DNA of 64,000 bases from Chryseobacterium lacus (lineage in GTDB: Bacteria > Bacteroidota > Bacteroidia > Flavobacteriales > Weeksellaceae). The notes beneath the pieces were generated by a model. The model saw only the letters and a program-made list of their open reading frames with translations, searched no databases and was not told the origin of the DNA. Position 1 is the stretch's first letter; every line of letters starts with the position of its first letter. Positions 1 through 7,351 of the stretch are shown piece by piece. A program made the translations under genes and the position numbers. Location of the stretch: positions 1-64,000 of the forward strand of contig NZ_QPIE01000004.1 of the NCBI RefSeq assembly GCF_003336205.1, read 5' to 3'.

Positions 1-210
1 TAGTCCTTAACTCCTCCGGAGATTTTTTTTTGTAGCCATTTTATATGTTTTTTAGGGTTTAATAAAAACAAAATTACTAAAACGGTGAATGGGAAAAGCT
101 ACCGGAGGTTTAGTTCAACATTGTATTATTACAAGTCTTTATGCAAAGTCCCATAAACACTACATTTCCTTACCTTATTCATTAATTAGATACAACATAA
201 GTATAACAAA
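1..210. other. Intergenic left edge
   Basis: No gene is supported here. A short palindrome CTCCGGAG followed by a run of T at about 14-30 could be a rightward terminator for a gene lying left of the window. Otherwise the stretch is AT-rich and featureless. Confidence 0.4.
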
Positions 211-768
211 TTAAAAAACTTCGGTAAACAGATAGATTCCCGCCTTATTCTGTTTTGCAAGGAAATTTAACTGCTGATATTCAGGAAGTATAGAACAATA
301 ATATGATTGGCTTGCTTTAGCAAAGCCATTGCTTATTAAGAGCTCATTCAGGCATTCGCCGTTAGGCAGAATGACATACGCCAAATCTCTCAACCAAAAA
401 TCTGTTCTGTTGTCAAGTTCGGTTATGAGTGTGATCCTCGTACCAGGTGGACACACATTCAAAACATAATCCAAACTCATCAGTCCGTATTGAAGCAAAA
501 GCGAAGCAGGAATACGGCTTTTCGCTTCATCCTCGCGCATTTTTCTTGATAAATGAACTTCCGGTGCATCCAAGCCGTAAAGTCGAATTTCGCGCCTTTC
601 CTGTGTGAATTCCTGTTTTACTTTCAGACTGTCTCCGTCCAGGACTTCTTCAACGATCCAAAAAGTTTCCACATGGCTGTTCGGGATTTGGAAATATTTT
701 AGACTTTCATTTCCTGTTGTGCTGCCTTCCATTTCGTTATGGTTTGCACTAATTGCACTGTATTTCAT
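211..768 (-). CDS. Thermonuclease (SNase-like) domain protein
   Basis: A 185-residue protein with a staphylococcal-nuclease-like OB fold. Visible elements are VLDGDSLKV near residue 45, RLYGLDAPEV near residue 65 (the family's R-x-x-GIDAPE segment), and LRDLAYVILPNGECLNELL near residue 130, where the family has YGR-LAYV-dG--lN. The family cleaves DNA or RNA with Ca2+; the substrate here is not known. The first ~40 residues are not part of the domain, and no signal peptide or lipobox is seen, so it is probably cytoplasmic, unlike secreted thermonucleases. A -7 box TAACTTTG lies upstream at 799-806 and fits this start. It is transcribed divergently from the 877 gene. Confidence 0.8.
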   Translation of the reverse strand: MKYSAISANHNEMEGSTTGNESLKYFQIPNSHVETFWIVEEVLDGDSLKVKQEFTQERREIRLYGLDAPEVHLSRKMREDEAKSRIPASLLLQYGLMSLDYVLNVCPPGTRITLITELDNRTDFWLRDLAYVILPNGECLNELLISNGFAKASQSYYCSILPEYQQLNFLAKQNKAGIYLFTEVF

Positions 769-798
769 TGGTTTTCAGTATTTTAACTATTGTTTTTT

Positions 799-806
799 CA
801 AAGTTA
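799..806 (-). promoter_or_regulatory. -7 promoter box for the SNase gene
   Basis: On the minus strand TAACTTTG matches the Bacteroidota sigma-ABfrA -7 consensus TAnnTTTG, 30 nt upstream of the ATG at 768. A clear -33 TTG is not evident. Confidence 0.5.
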
Positions 807-876
807 ATAAATGAAATTTGTATCTGTCTAGACAACAGTGTTTTTCATTCTTTTTCAATTTTAAATATTTATTATC

Positions 877-1680
877 ATGGCAAGACAAAAAGGCCTCATG
901 AAATACGTCGGAACAATCGGCGACGTTAGGCATTTCAAAATCAAAGGACAGGAAGGATTTTTCGCCGGTATGGTTGGCGGTCCAACTGCTGAACAGGTGA
1001 ACAATGCGCCCGAGTTCGAAAGAACAAGGGAAAATATGAACGAATTTGGCGGCTGCGCCAAAGTCGGCAAATCATTAAGAACGGCTCTGTCTGCTCTTAT
1101 GGGAAAATTTACAGATCCTCAGGTTACAGGTCGTTTGACTTCAATTATGAAGAAAATCAACCTGGAGGACGGAACCGAAGCGAGAGGTTACAGAAAGGTG
1201 GAAGTTTCAACACAGAGAAATTATCTGCTTGGATTCGAGTTCAACAAGAATCTTTCTATCTCCGGGATCTTCAATGCTCCGTATGACATTGAGCCGGATG
1301 CAGGAAGAACTTCTTCAGATTTCATCGTGGCGGCGTTTAATCCTGCTGATTTGATTTCTGCTCCTTCAGGATCCACGCACTTCAGACTGATTAACGCTTT
1401 GGCTGTTCTTTCTGATTTTTCTTACAACCCAACTACTGGAAGTTACGAGCCGGACGATATGGTGAACAACGAGTTAACCAACATCGCTTATTCTCCATAC
1501 ATTCCTTTGAATGCGGCTTATGCAGGTTCAACCATTACAGCAACACTTCCGGGAGCTCCTGTGTTGGCTGCAAACGCTTCGGTGGTTCAGTGTATCGGCA
1601 TTGAGTTCTTTCAGGAAGTGAACGGAAACTATTATCCATTTGCCTCCGGAAACTGTCTCAAAATTGAGGAAGTATTTTAG
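877..1680 (+). CDS. 'MARQKG' family protein of unknown function
   Basis: A 267-residue protein. From memory this is a family of conserved hypothetical proteins spread through Flavobacteriia that begin MARQKG; no function is known to me. The first ~95 residues carry the signature: a GTIGDVRHFK segment, a VGG, a RTRENMNEFG segment, then GKSLRTAL and a D-x-x-V-x-x-RL segment. The rest is beta-rich with GSTHFRL near residue 165 and IGIEFFQEVNG near residue 245. No signal peptide or membrane segment is seen. It is followed by a strong terminator, so it forms its own transcription unit ahead of the DUF5675 operon. A distant paralog lies at 17672-18349. A structural (phage-like) role is only a guess from its neighbours. 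Confidence 0.75.
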   Translation: MARQKGLMKYVGTIGDVRHFKIKGQEGFFAGMVGGPTAEQVNNAPEFERTRENMNEFGGCAKVGKSLRTALSALMGKFTDPQVTGRLTSIMKKINLEDGTEARGYRKVEVSTQRNYLLGFEFNKNLSISGIFNAPYDIEPDAGRTSSDFIVAAFNPADLISAPSGSTHFRLINALAVLSDFSYNPTTGSYEPDDMVNNELTNIAYSPYIPLNAAYAGSTITATLPGAPVLAANASVVQCIGIEFFQEVNGNYYPFASGNCLKIEEVF

Positions 1681-1692
1681 GATAAAATCTTC

Positions 1693-1723
1693 AAAGGGCT
1701 TCCCGAACAGGGAAGCCTTTTTT
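1693..1723 (+). terminator. Rho-independent terminator
   Basis: Perfect 8-bp stem GGCTTCCC/GGGAAGCC with a 5-nt loop, then six T. It lies 16 nt after the stop of the 877 gene and separates it from the DUF5675 operon. Confidence 0.9.
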
Positions 1724-1759
1724 GTTTCACTTTACTATTTCACAAATACTTAATCAGTT

Positions 1760-2212
1760 ATGAAAACAAAAATCATCAGAGTTGCAGAAGGCAAAAATTC
1801 TACACTCTCACATTTATACATTGACGGCATTTTTCAGTGTTTTCTCCTGGAAGATAAAATCCGTAAAGTAAAGATTATGAAGAAAACAGCCATTCCGGAA
1901 GGCATCTTTAAACTCCGTTTAAATACCTGGGGAGGAATGAACAAAACGTATTTCCCAAAATATGGACCAATCCACAAAGGAATGATAGAGATTGCCGATC
2001 TTCCGACATTCAGCTCGGTGTACATTCATATCGGAAACACGATTGAACAGACTGCAGGTTGTCCGCTTGTCGGACTTTCCTACATCAAAAAGGACGGCGA
2101 TTTTCAGGTTCTGCAAAGCGTGGACGCTTACAAACAGGTTTACAAAAAACTGTATGAAGCCGCTACCGGAAAAGATAATCAGATTGAAATCAGTAATAAT
2201 TTTCAATTCTAA
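1760..2212 (+). CDS. DUF5675 family protein
   Basis: A 150-residue soluble protein of the DUF5675 family, which is common in Bacteroidota accessory regions and phages and has no proven activity known to me. Its core reads STLSHLYIDG, FLLEDKIR, then IPEGIFKLRL and the most conserved block IHIGNTIEQTAGCPLVG at residues ~92-108. The His-x-Gly-Asn followed by Gly-Cys recalls the His/Cys pair of YkuD-type L,D-transpeptidases, but this is only a motif resemblance. It is the first gene of a tight operon with two small membrane proteins (3-nt gap, then an 11-nt overlap). A cell-wall role would fit those holin-like partners, but is inferred. Confidence 0.8.
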   Translation: MKTKIIRVAEGKNSTLSHLYIDGIFQCFLLEDKIRKVKIMKKTAIPEGIFKLRLNTWGGMNKTYFPKYGPIHKGMIEIADLPTFSSVYIHIGNTIEQTAGCPLVGLSYIKKDGDFQVLQSVDAYKQVYKKLYEAATGKDNQIEISNNFQF

Positions 2213-2215
2213 GAA

Positions 2216-2488
2216 ATGGACATTATGGAAAATGAAATCACAGTGAGCGTGTTCTTTGGTTTTACCAGCAGTGTTCTTTTGGCGGTAGTGGCCTACTTTA
2301 TCCGGCAACTGCACACCGACTTTAAAAGTATGGAAAGGGATATGACAGAGGTCAAGACAATGGCACTGGTCATCAAAACCGAGTTTAAGAACAGTTACGA
2401 TCTTCTCAATCAGAAGGTTGAATATTTGGAACAAAGAATCAATAAAATCGAGTTGAATCAAATTAAAAATCAAGACAATGAAAAATAG
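2216..2488 (+). CDS. Small single-span membrane protein with coiled coil
   Basis: A 90-residue protein. An N-terminal hydrophobic span (SVFFGFTSSVLLAVVAYFI, residues ~11-29) is followed by a charged helical region with heptad-like spacing (residues ~40-85). It could start at the first ATG (2216) or at the ATG at 2225. It begins 3 nt after the DUF5675 stop and overlaps the next gene by 11 nt, so the three are co-translated. The layout resembles small phage holin or spanin partners, but no family is recognised. Confidence 0.7.
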   Translation: MDIMENEITVSVFFGFTSSVLLAVVAYFIRQLHTDFKSMERDMTEVKTMALVIKTEFKNSYDLLNQKVEYLEQRINKIELNQIKNQDNEK

Positions 2489-2774
2489 AAATTTAAACTT
2501 AGTGGATCGCGTATTGGAACCAACACCAAAATGGTTCAGAATTGTGCGTAATCTTGGACTGGCTTTGTCAGCAGTTGGCGGTGTTCTTGTGGCTGCTCCG
2601 GTTGCACTTCCTGCAACTGTTGTTGCGGTCGGTGGCTATTTGCTTTTGGGCGGAACGATCATTGGCGCGGTATCACAAACGGCAGTCAGTGCCGAAGAAT
2701 ACGGCAACAAAAACCGAAAATTCCGGGAAAATTCTACGGAAAATCAACATAGCGAATCAGGAAAACAGCCTTAA
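2478..2774 (+). CDS. Small holin-like membrane protein
   Basis: A 98-residue protein with two adjacent hydrophobic segments (about residues 24-42 and 44-64) rich in Ala, Val and Gly, a basic amphipathic start containing PTPKWFRIVRNLG, and a polar tail. I recall similar short 'APTPKFF..RNIGLGL' proteins in flavobacterial genomes next to phage-like genes, but cannot name a function. It overlaps the preceding gene by 11 nt and ends the operon; a hairpin terminator follows. Size and topology would suit a holin; this is an inference only. Confidence 0.65.
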   Translation: MKNRNLNLVDRVLEPTPKWFRIVRNLGLALSAVGGVLVAAPVALPATVVAVGGYLLLGGTIIGAVSQTAVSAEEYGNKNRKFRENSTENQHSESGKQP

Positions 2775-2806
2775 TCAGGCGCTTATCTTCAACGAAAATT
2801 ATTCAG

Positions 2807-2832
2807 GCCGGTTCATAAGACCGGCTTTATTA
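2807..2832 (+). terminator. Probable terminator of the DUF5675 operon
   Basis: Six-base stem GCCGGT/ACCGGC with a 7-nt loop followed by TTTATTATTT, 33 nt after the last stop codon of the operon. Confidence 0.7.
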
Positions 2833-3003
2833 TTTGCTTTCCTCCGTTTGCACCGTTTCTTATAAAGGGGCGAAATATGTATGCTTTATGTTGCGCTTAT
2901 CGGTTAAATCAGGGTGAATCAAGTCAAAGTCAGGGTGTGGAAAAATTAGTCAGGGCATCCGGCGGCTGGTCGGCGCGTTTTTTTCCGGTCATTCTTTCAT
3001 AAA

Positions 3004-3027
3004 AAAAACTTCCCGAAGGAAGTTTTT
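3004..3027 (-). terminator. Terminator of the DUF6943 gene
   Basis: Ten-base perfect stem AAAAACTTCC/GGAAGTTTTT with loop CGAA. Read leftward it ends in eight T, just past the stop codon of the 3033-3458 gene. It can also stop rightward transcription. Confidence 0.8.
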
Positions 3028-3032
3028 GAAAT

Positions 3033-3458
3033 TTACATTGTTAAATAATACCTGCGGACTAAACTGTTTTGCAGTTCCTGGACTGCTTTGGACTGCTGCG
3101 CTATCTTCTGCTCCAGTTCCCAGGTGGATTTGATTTTGTTTACCATTTCCGGGTTTCTGTTGGCTTTTTCAATGCCGGGTTGAATCCATTGCAAAAGCAG
3201 TTTTTTCAAGTCTGAAAGGCGAAGCATTTCAATGACGGAGCCGCAAAGGTGCGGGTGAAAGAAACCGTTTTTCCAGAAGGCGTAAAAAGTCCAGTAGTAA
3301 GTTTCCAGTTCTTCCGTGTTGCTGACATACAGAATAAAACAGTTCGGGCAGGGTTCAAAAAGTGGTTTTCCGGCATTTCTGCCGCGGTTTAAAATGTAGA
3401 GTGCCTGTTCGGGCGATTCGCGATGCACTGAGTAAGTGCGTACTTTGTTTGTAAGCAT
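3033..3458 (-). CDS. DUF6943 family protein
   Basis: A 141-residue protein that I recognise as DUF6943-like from the run YILNRGRNAGKPLFEPCPNC (residues ~21-40), the aromatic block YYWTFYAFW and FFHPHLCGSVI (residues ~54-80), and a C-terminal helical region. The family is of unknown function and is seen in Bacteroidota integrative conjugative elements, so it marks mobile or formerly mobile DNA. The gene is alone: a terminator lies directly downstream and a hairpin-rich gap upstream. No transfer, relaxase or integrase gene is visible nearby, so any element is incomplete or remnant. Confidence 0.7.
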   Translation of the reverse strand: MLTNKVRTYSVHRESPEQALYILNRGRNAGKPLFEPCPNCFILYVSNTEELETYYWTFYAFWKNGFFHPHLCGSVIEMLRLSDLKKLLLQWIQPGIEKANRNPEMVNKIKSTWELEQKIAQQSKAVQELQNSLVRRYYLTM

Positions 3459-3747
3459 AATTTTGGTTTAAAAAATTTTGCTCCGCTGAAAATTTTTCAA
3501 AAGAAAAAAAAGAAAAAAAGAAAGTGCTCCGACCGTGTGGAAGGAAAATGCGATGCAATATTTTTTTGCAAAAAGTATTGCCGTATTTTATTTCACGGAA
3601 ATAGTTTTTGCAAAAAACCGTTTACGGCTTGATATTGTCAGCACATTTTCCTGATAACAGACCTTTACTTTCTTTTTTATTTTTTTTTCTTGGTGCCTGA
3701 TCTTCGATTGAGGTGTAATCAAGGCTGTGGGAAGAATGGGAAAAAAC

Positions 3748-3790
3748 AGGTGCATAGTGCTGTGAATACTTGGAACAGTGCTATGCTCCT
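3748..3790. repeat. Hairpin H1 (module copy A)
   Basis: Arms AGGtGCATAGTGCTG and CAGTGCTATGCtCCT pair over 14 positions (two G-U pairs on the plus strand, one mismatch) around a 13-nt loop. It is the first hairpin of the first paired-hairpin module. Confidence 0.75.
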
Positions 3791-3805
3791 GTGCGCGGTG
3801 ACGGA

Positions 3806-3869
3806 AGTGTATTGACGGCAGAGAAAAACGGTTCTTCAGAATCCGAAAAGTGAATGCCGGCTATATACT
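3806..3869. repeat. Hairpin H2 (module copy A)
   Basis: Arms AGTGTATtgaCGGCA and TGCCGgctATATACT pair with a small internal loop; inside, CGGTTC/GAAtCCG forms a second stem. It is preceded by GTGCGCGGTGACGGAAG and followed by TGTAGGAACTTGGGAAA, both of which recur around H4. Confidence 0.7.
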
Positions 3870-3992
3870 GTAGGAACTTGGGAAAGCGGTGGCAAACTGG
3901 GGAAACAGACTCGCAGGATAATGGTGCTTTACGAATCAGTCATCTTGCTAAAATATTTCTTATGTGTCGGAATGGAAAAAGCGGCTGGAAAG

Positions 3993-4154
3993 ACAGTGGT
4001 ATGGAATGCTGAAAGAAAATGCTTTGCTTGGGAATTTTCATCACGCGCCACAAACAAACTACAAACCTTTGCCTATGAAACCGAATTGTTTTTGGTGTGT
4101 GGTGAAAATATGGCGGCAGCGAAAGCAATTTTCTTCAGTATGGAATACTACTGT
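3993..4154. repeat. Hairpin H3, long imperfect inverted repeat
   Basis: A 162-nt inverted repeat. The outer arms ACAGTGGTAT/ATACTACTGT (3993-4002 and 4145-4154) pair with one G-U. The middle arms (about 4006-4025 and 4119-4141) pair with a few bulges. The inner arms 4034-4057 and 4086-4109 match at 20 of 24 positions. A 28-nt apical loop remains. Either strand could fold into one long rod. Confidence 0.8.
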
Positions 4155-4167
4155 GTGTGGTGACGAA

Positions 4168-4220
4168 AGCGACTGTATTGCCACTAAACTTTTCCGCTGA
4201 AAAAAAGCAATACAGTGGCT
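4168..4220. repeat. Hairpin H4 (module copy B)
   Basis: Arms AGCgACTGTATTGC and GCAATACAGTgGCT form 13 pairs with one mismatch around a 25-nt loop. It is preceded by GTGTGTGGTGACGAAAG and followed by TGTAGGAACTGGCCAAA, the same linkers that flank H2. Confidence 0.8.
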
Positions 4221-4437
4221 GTAGGAACTGGCCAAATCCCGAAACTCTCTGCACCATTTTTCTGCATCCTTAGCAGGGTTGGTGGGGATTTGTAGGTTTT
4301 CGTTTGGGGAACAGAACTTGTAAATTATAACTGCCCTGGCCGCTGGAAGGCGGTGGCTCCTGAGGGCTTGCCCGAAGGAAAGGAAAGCATTTTACATAAT
4401 TTCAAATTATAGGCACTTGGTGGCTGGTTGTGAGGGA

Positions 4438-4488
4438 ATACAGTTTTGCAGAAACGATGGAAAAATGCGGTTGCCTGCAAAACTGTAT
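4438..4488. repeat. Hairpin H6, perfect 14-bp inverted repeat
   Basis: Arms ATACAGTTTTGCAG and CTGCAAAACTGTAT are exact reverse complements with a 23-nt loop. The sequence GGAGGAACC follows, reminiscent of the GTAGGAACT after H2 and H4. Confidence 0.85.
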
Positions 4489-4596
4489 GGAGGAACCCCC
4501 CGTAGCGTTGGAAAGTGCGTATAATTTTCATTATGTAACTTGCTGTGGCAGAGCGTGGATTTTGGAAAAAAATCTTTTACTTTGAAAGAATAAAAT

Positions 4597-4623
4597 AATA
4601 GCAATCATTTTCTGACTGCTATT
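4597..4623 (-). terminator. Terminator of the metal-resistance operon
   Basis: Stem AATAGCA/TGCTATT, read leftward and followed by ATTTTATT, 8 nt past the stop codon of the P-type ATPase gene. Confidence 0.6.
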
Positions 4624-4631
4624 AATATTTA

Positions 4632-6743
4632 TCAAAATTTCATATTCTGTATTCTAACCGCATTTAGGATTGCAAGAAGTGCTACACCAACATCGGCGAA
4701 AACGGCTTCCCACATTGTGGCTAAACCGCCTGCTCCCAATATTAATACAATTCCTTTTACTACGAATGCAAGAATAATATTCTGCCAAACAATTTTCTTG
4801 GTCTGTTTCCCAATGTTGATTGCCATTGGAATTTTGGAGGGTTTGTCGTCCTGTATTACCACATCTGCGGTTTCTATGGTTGCATCGCTTCCCAAACCGC
4901 CCATTGCAAGCCCAACATCACTCAATGCTACAACAGGAGCATCATTTACACCATCTCCCACAAATGCTACTGTTTCGTTCCTGCTTTTTATTTCTTTTAC
5001 TTTATTTACTTTGTCTTCGGGGAGTAAATCTCCAAAATAATTGGTAATTCCAATTTTTTGGGCTACTTCCTGAACCACAGCCGTTTTGTCACCACTCAAC
5101 ATTGTAGGTTTTACGCCTAATTTTATTAATGCATCAACGGTATTTTTTGCATCTTCTTTTATCTTATCGGAAATGGTAAGATAGCCGGCAAATTTTCCGC
5201 CGTAAGCCACTGCAATAAGGGTATCAGCAACAGATTTGTGGTCTACAGTATAAGGGACAGAAAATTTATCCATCAGTTTGAAGTTTCCTGCAAGGAATTC
5301 TTTGCCGTTCACCGTTCCTTTAAGTCCGTGTCCTGAAATTTCTTCCACATTTTCCATATTTACGGAATGGTCAATTTCACCTACATATTCGTGAACTGCT
5401 GTTGCAATGGGGTGAGTGGATTTACTTTCAATAATATTGAGGTATTTCAGGATTTCTTTTTCATCAAAGCCCTGCTCCATAAAAACCTGCTGCACTTTGA
5501 AAACGCCTTCTGTCATTGTTCCGGTTTTATCCATGACCACATTTTTGATTTCTGCCAAAGCATCTAAAAAATTACTTCCTTTGAACAGAATACCGTTTCT
5601 GCTACCGGCACCAATTCCACCGAAATAACCCAAAGGAATTGAGATTACTAATGCACACGGACAGGAAATTACCAAGAAAACCAACGCTCTGTAAAGCCAA
5701 GTTTTGAAATTGTAATCTGCGACAAAGAAATATGGCAGCAGACAAATTGCCACTGCAAGGAAAACGACAATCGGGGTATAAATTTTTGCAAATTTTCGGA
5801 TAAAGAGTTCTGTTTTTGCCTTTTGTGTTGTAGCATTCTGAACCAATTCCAAAATTTTTGACAATTTGGAGTTGGTATATTCTGTGTTGATTTTTACCTG
5901 CGAAACAGCATTAAGATTTATCATTCCTGCCAAGACTGTATCTCCTTTCTTTTTTGTATCGGGTTTGCTTTCACCTGTTAATGCTGCGGTATTGAAGGAA
6001 GCAGTTTCAGAAATCAGTTCACCATCTAATGCTAATTTTTCACCGGGTTTCAACTGAATAATTTGTCCTATTTGTGCGGTTTCTGCTTTAATGTTTTTTG
6101 GCTGATTGCCGTCCAAAATCGTTACTTCATCCGGTCTTTGGTCTAAAAGTTTGCTGATATTTCCTTTTGCTCTTTGCACTGCAAGAGTTTGGAAAACTTC
6201 GCCCACTGCATAAAAAAGCATTACAGCAACACCTTCAGGATATTCACCGATTGCAAAAGCACCTACTGTAGCAATAGTCATTAAGAAAAACTCTGAAAAA
6301 ATATCTTTTTTCAAGATACTTTCCCACGCTTCTTTGATAACAGGAAATCCTACAGGAATATAAGCAACTATATACCAGACTATCCGCAGCCAATCTTTAA
6401 ACCATTCGGGTTTTACCAAATGGTCTAAAGCAAGCCCCGCAATTAAAATAACGAAAGAAATTACGGATGGTAAAAATAGTTGCAGTGTTGATTTACCCGT
6501 ATTGTCGTGGCTATGATCGTGCTCGTCGGAATGTTCATCGTGCTTTTGTCCATCGTTGTCGGAATGCGTTACGGATGTTTTTGAATTATTTCCTGTACTA
6601 TTATAGGCTTTATCTGTTGTGGAGCAGCATTTATCTTCTAACAATTTTTTAGCACCGGCATCGGTATAGATTTTACCTTCCTGCGGAGTGCAGCACAATT
6701 GATTTCCTTTTTCGTCGTAAATATGTTTGTGTTCTGTTTTCAT
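4632..6743 (-). CDS. Heavy-metal P-type ATPase, Zn/Cd/Pb type
   Basis: A 703-residue P1B-type ATPase that pumps divalent metal out of the cytoplasm at the cost of ATP. The N terminus holds two CC pairs (residues ~17 and 39) and a His/Asp-rich stretch (about 65-80) instead of a canonical GMxCxxC HMA domain. Downstream are the A-domain TGES motif, SCPCALVISIP in the metal-site helix, phosphorylation site DKTGTM, HP in the N domain, and GDGVNDAP. CPC, a Lys in the penultimate helix and DVG in the last helix fit the Zn/Cd/Pb class (CadA/ZntA). It is the last gene of the operon and its start overlaps the end of the ICMT-family gene by 4 nt. Confidence 0.95.
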   Translation of the reverse strand: MKTEHKHIYDEKGNQLCCTPQEGKIYTDAGAKKLLEDKCCSTTDKAYNSTGNNSKTSVTHSDNDGQKHDEHSDEHDHSHDNTGKSTLQLFLPSVISFVILIAGLALDHLVKPEWFKDWLRIVWYIVAYIPVGFPVIKEAWESILKKDIFSEFFLMTIATVGAFAIGEYPEGVAVMLFYAVGEVFQTLAVQRAKGNISKLLDQRPDEVTILDGNQPKNIKAETAQIGQIIQLKPGEKLALDGELISETASFNTAALTGESKPDTKKKGDTVLAGMINLNAVSQVKINTEYTNSKLSKILELVQNATTQKAKTELFIRKFAKIYTPIVVFLAVAICLLPYFFVADYNFKTWLYRALVFLVISCPCALVISIPLGYFGGIGAGSRNGILFKGSNFLDALAEIKNVVMDKTGTMTEGVFKVQQVFMEQGFDEKEILKYLNIIESKSTHPIATAVHEYVGEIDHSVNMENVEEISGHGLKGTVNGKEFLAGNFKLMDKFSVPYTVDHKSVADTLIAVAYGGKFAGYLTISDKIKEDAKNTVDALIKLGVKPTMLSGDKTAVVQEVAQKIGITNYFGDLLPEDKVNKVKEIKSRNETVAFVGDGVNDAPVVALSDVGLAMGGLGSDATIETADVVIQDDKPSKIPMAINIGKQTKKIVWQNIILAFVVKGIVLILGAGGLATMWEAVFADVGVALLAILNAVRIQNMKF

Positions 6744-7339
6744 AAAAGTCTTTTTGTTTTACGTTTGTAATTATTGTAGTTTTCACCATGGCTTTTAAGC
6801 AAGTATTCTTCTTCTAATCTTATTTGGACCTGAATAATGAGGTATACTGTGATGAAAATGCAAAAGGTTATGGCGTTTGGAATTATTAGAAACAAGGAAA
6901 ATACACAAAAAATCATTCCAAGAAAAATTGGATTTCTGCAGATGGAAAATAGTCCTGTAGTAACTAAATCTGTTTTGTTTTTTTCATCAATACCCACTCT
7001 CCAACTATTGCTCATTTGTATTTGTGCGATTATTATCCAAATTAATGAAAGATGCAAAATAATAAGCCCCACTATTCTTATTATTTTGATTTCCAAATAG
7101 TAAATGGGGACTGAATATTGGTATATACTTTCAACACTATACATCATAATTACCGCTAACAAAGTGCCTAAAAGTATTTTCATAATATTTCCCACATAGT
7201 TATGAGCATTGTCTTCTTTGCCGAAAGTAATAGGATTAATGCCGGTTTTTTTATACACTCTGTAAGTAGGAATTACAAATACAAACATCATTACAATTAA
7301 GTAAAAAATTGGCAAATAGTATTTTAATAAATCATTCAT
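6740..7339 (-). CDS. Isoprenylcysteine carboxyl methyltransferase-family membrane protein
   Basis: A 199-residue integral membrane protein with about five hydrophobic spans. The C-terminal ICMT/PEMT signature is clear: TTGLFSICRNPIFLGM near residue 130, then IRLEEEYLLKSHGENYNNY near residue 173. The family binds S-adenosylmethionine at the membrane. Bacterial members often sit in metal-resistance operons, where their substrate is unknown. Its stop codon overlaps the ATPase start by 4 nt, and it lies 12 nt after the membrane-fusion gene, so it is translated within the efflux operon. Confidence 0.88.
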   Translation of the reverse strand: MNDLLKYYLPIFYLIVMMFVFVIPTYRVYKKTGINPITFGKEDNAHNYVGNIMKILLGTLLAVIMMYSVESIYQYSVPIYYLEIKIIRIVGLIILHLSLIWIIIAQIQMSNSWRVGIDEKNKTDLVTTGLFSICRNPIFLGMIFCVFSLFLIIPNAITFCIFITVYLIIQVQIRLEEEYLLKSHGENYNNYKRKTKRLL

Positions 7340-7351
7340 GTAAATTATTTT

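Larger units (their letters stand above)
3459..4631. other. 1.17-kb hairpin-rich region without genes
   Basis: No convincing coding sequence; the short open frames here lie inside inverted repeats and have no family features. Strong stem-loops include 3748-3790, 3806-3869, 3993-4154, 4168-4220 and 4438-4488, plus a weaker one near 3552-3580 (GCAATA.../...TATTGC). Linkers between hairpins are repeated (about 3787-3808 resembles 4147-4168), and TGTAGGAACT occurs after two of them. The plus strand is purine-rich. The region separates the DUF6943 gene from the metal-resistance operon; it may be a structured RNA locus or a decayed mobile-element segment. Confidence 0.7.

Noticed and set aside
2542-2865. 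107-codon frame in another phase over the small holin-like gene
   Set aside because: The 2478-2774 frame has the membrane-protein pattern, overlaps its upstream neighbour as in an operon and ends before the terminator; the other frame runs through the terminator.
3921-4200. Two overlapping ~80-codon frames on the plus strand
   Set aside because: They lie inside the 162-nt inverted repeat and H4; the open frames follow from the palindrome and show no protein features.
4325-4604. Short minus-strand frames downstream of the P-type ATPase
   Set aside because: No family features, and they overlap the perfect hairpin at 4438-4488.
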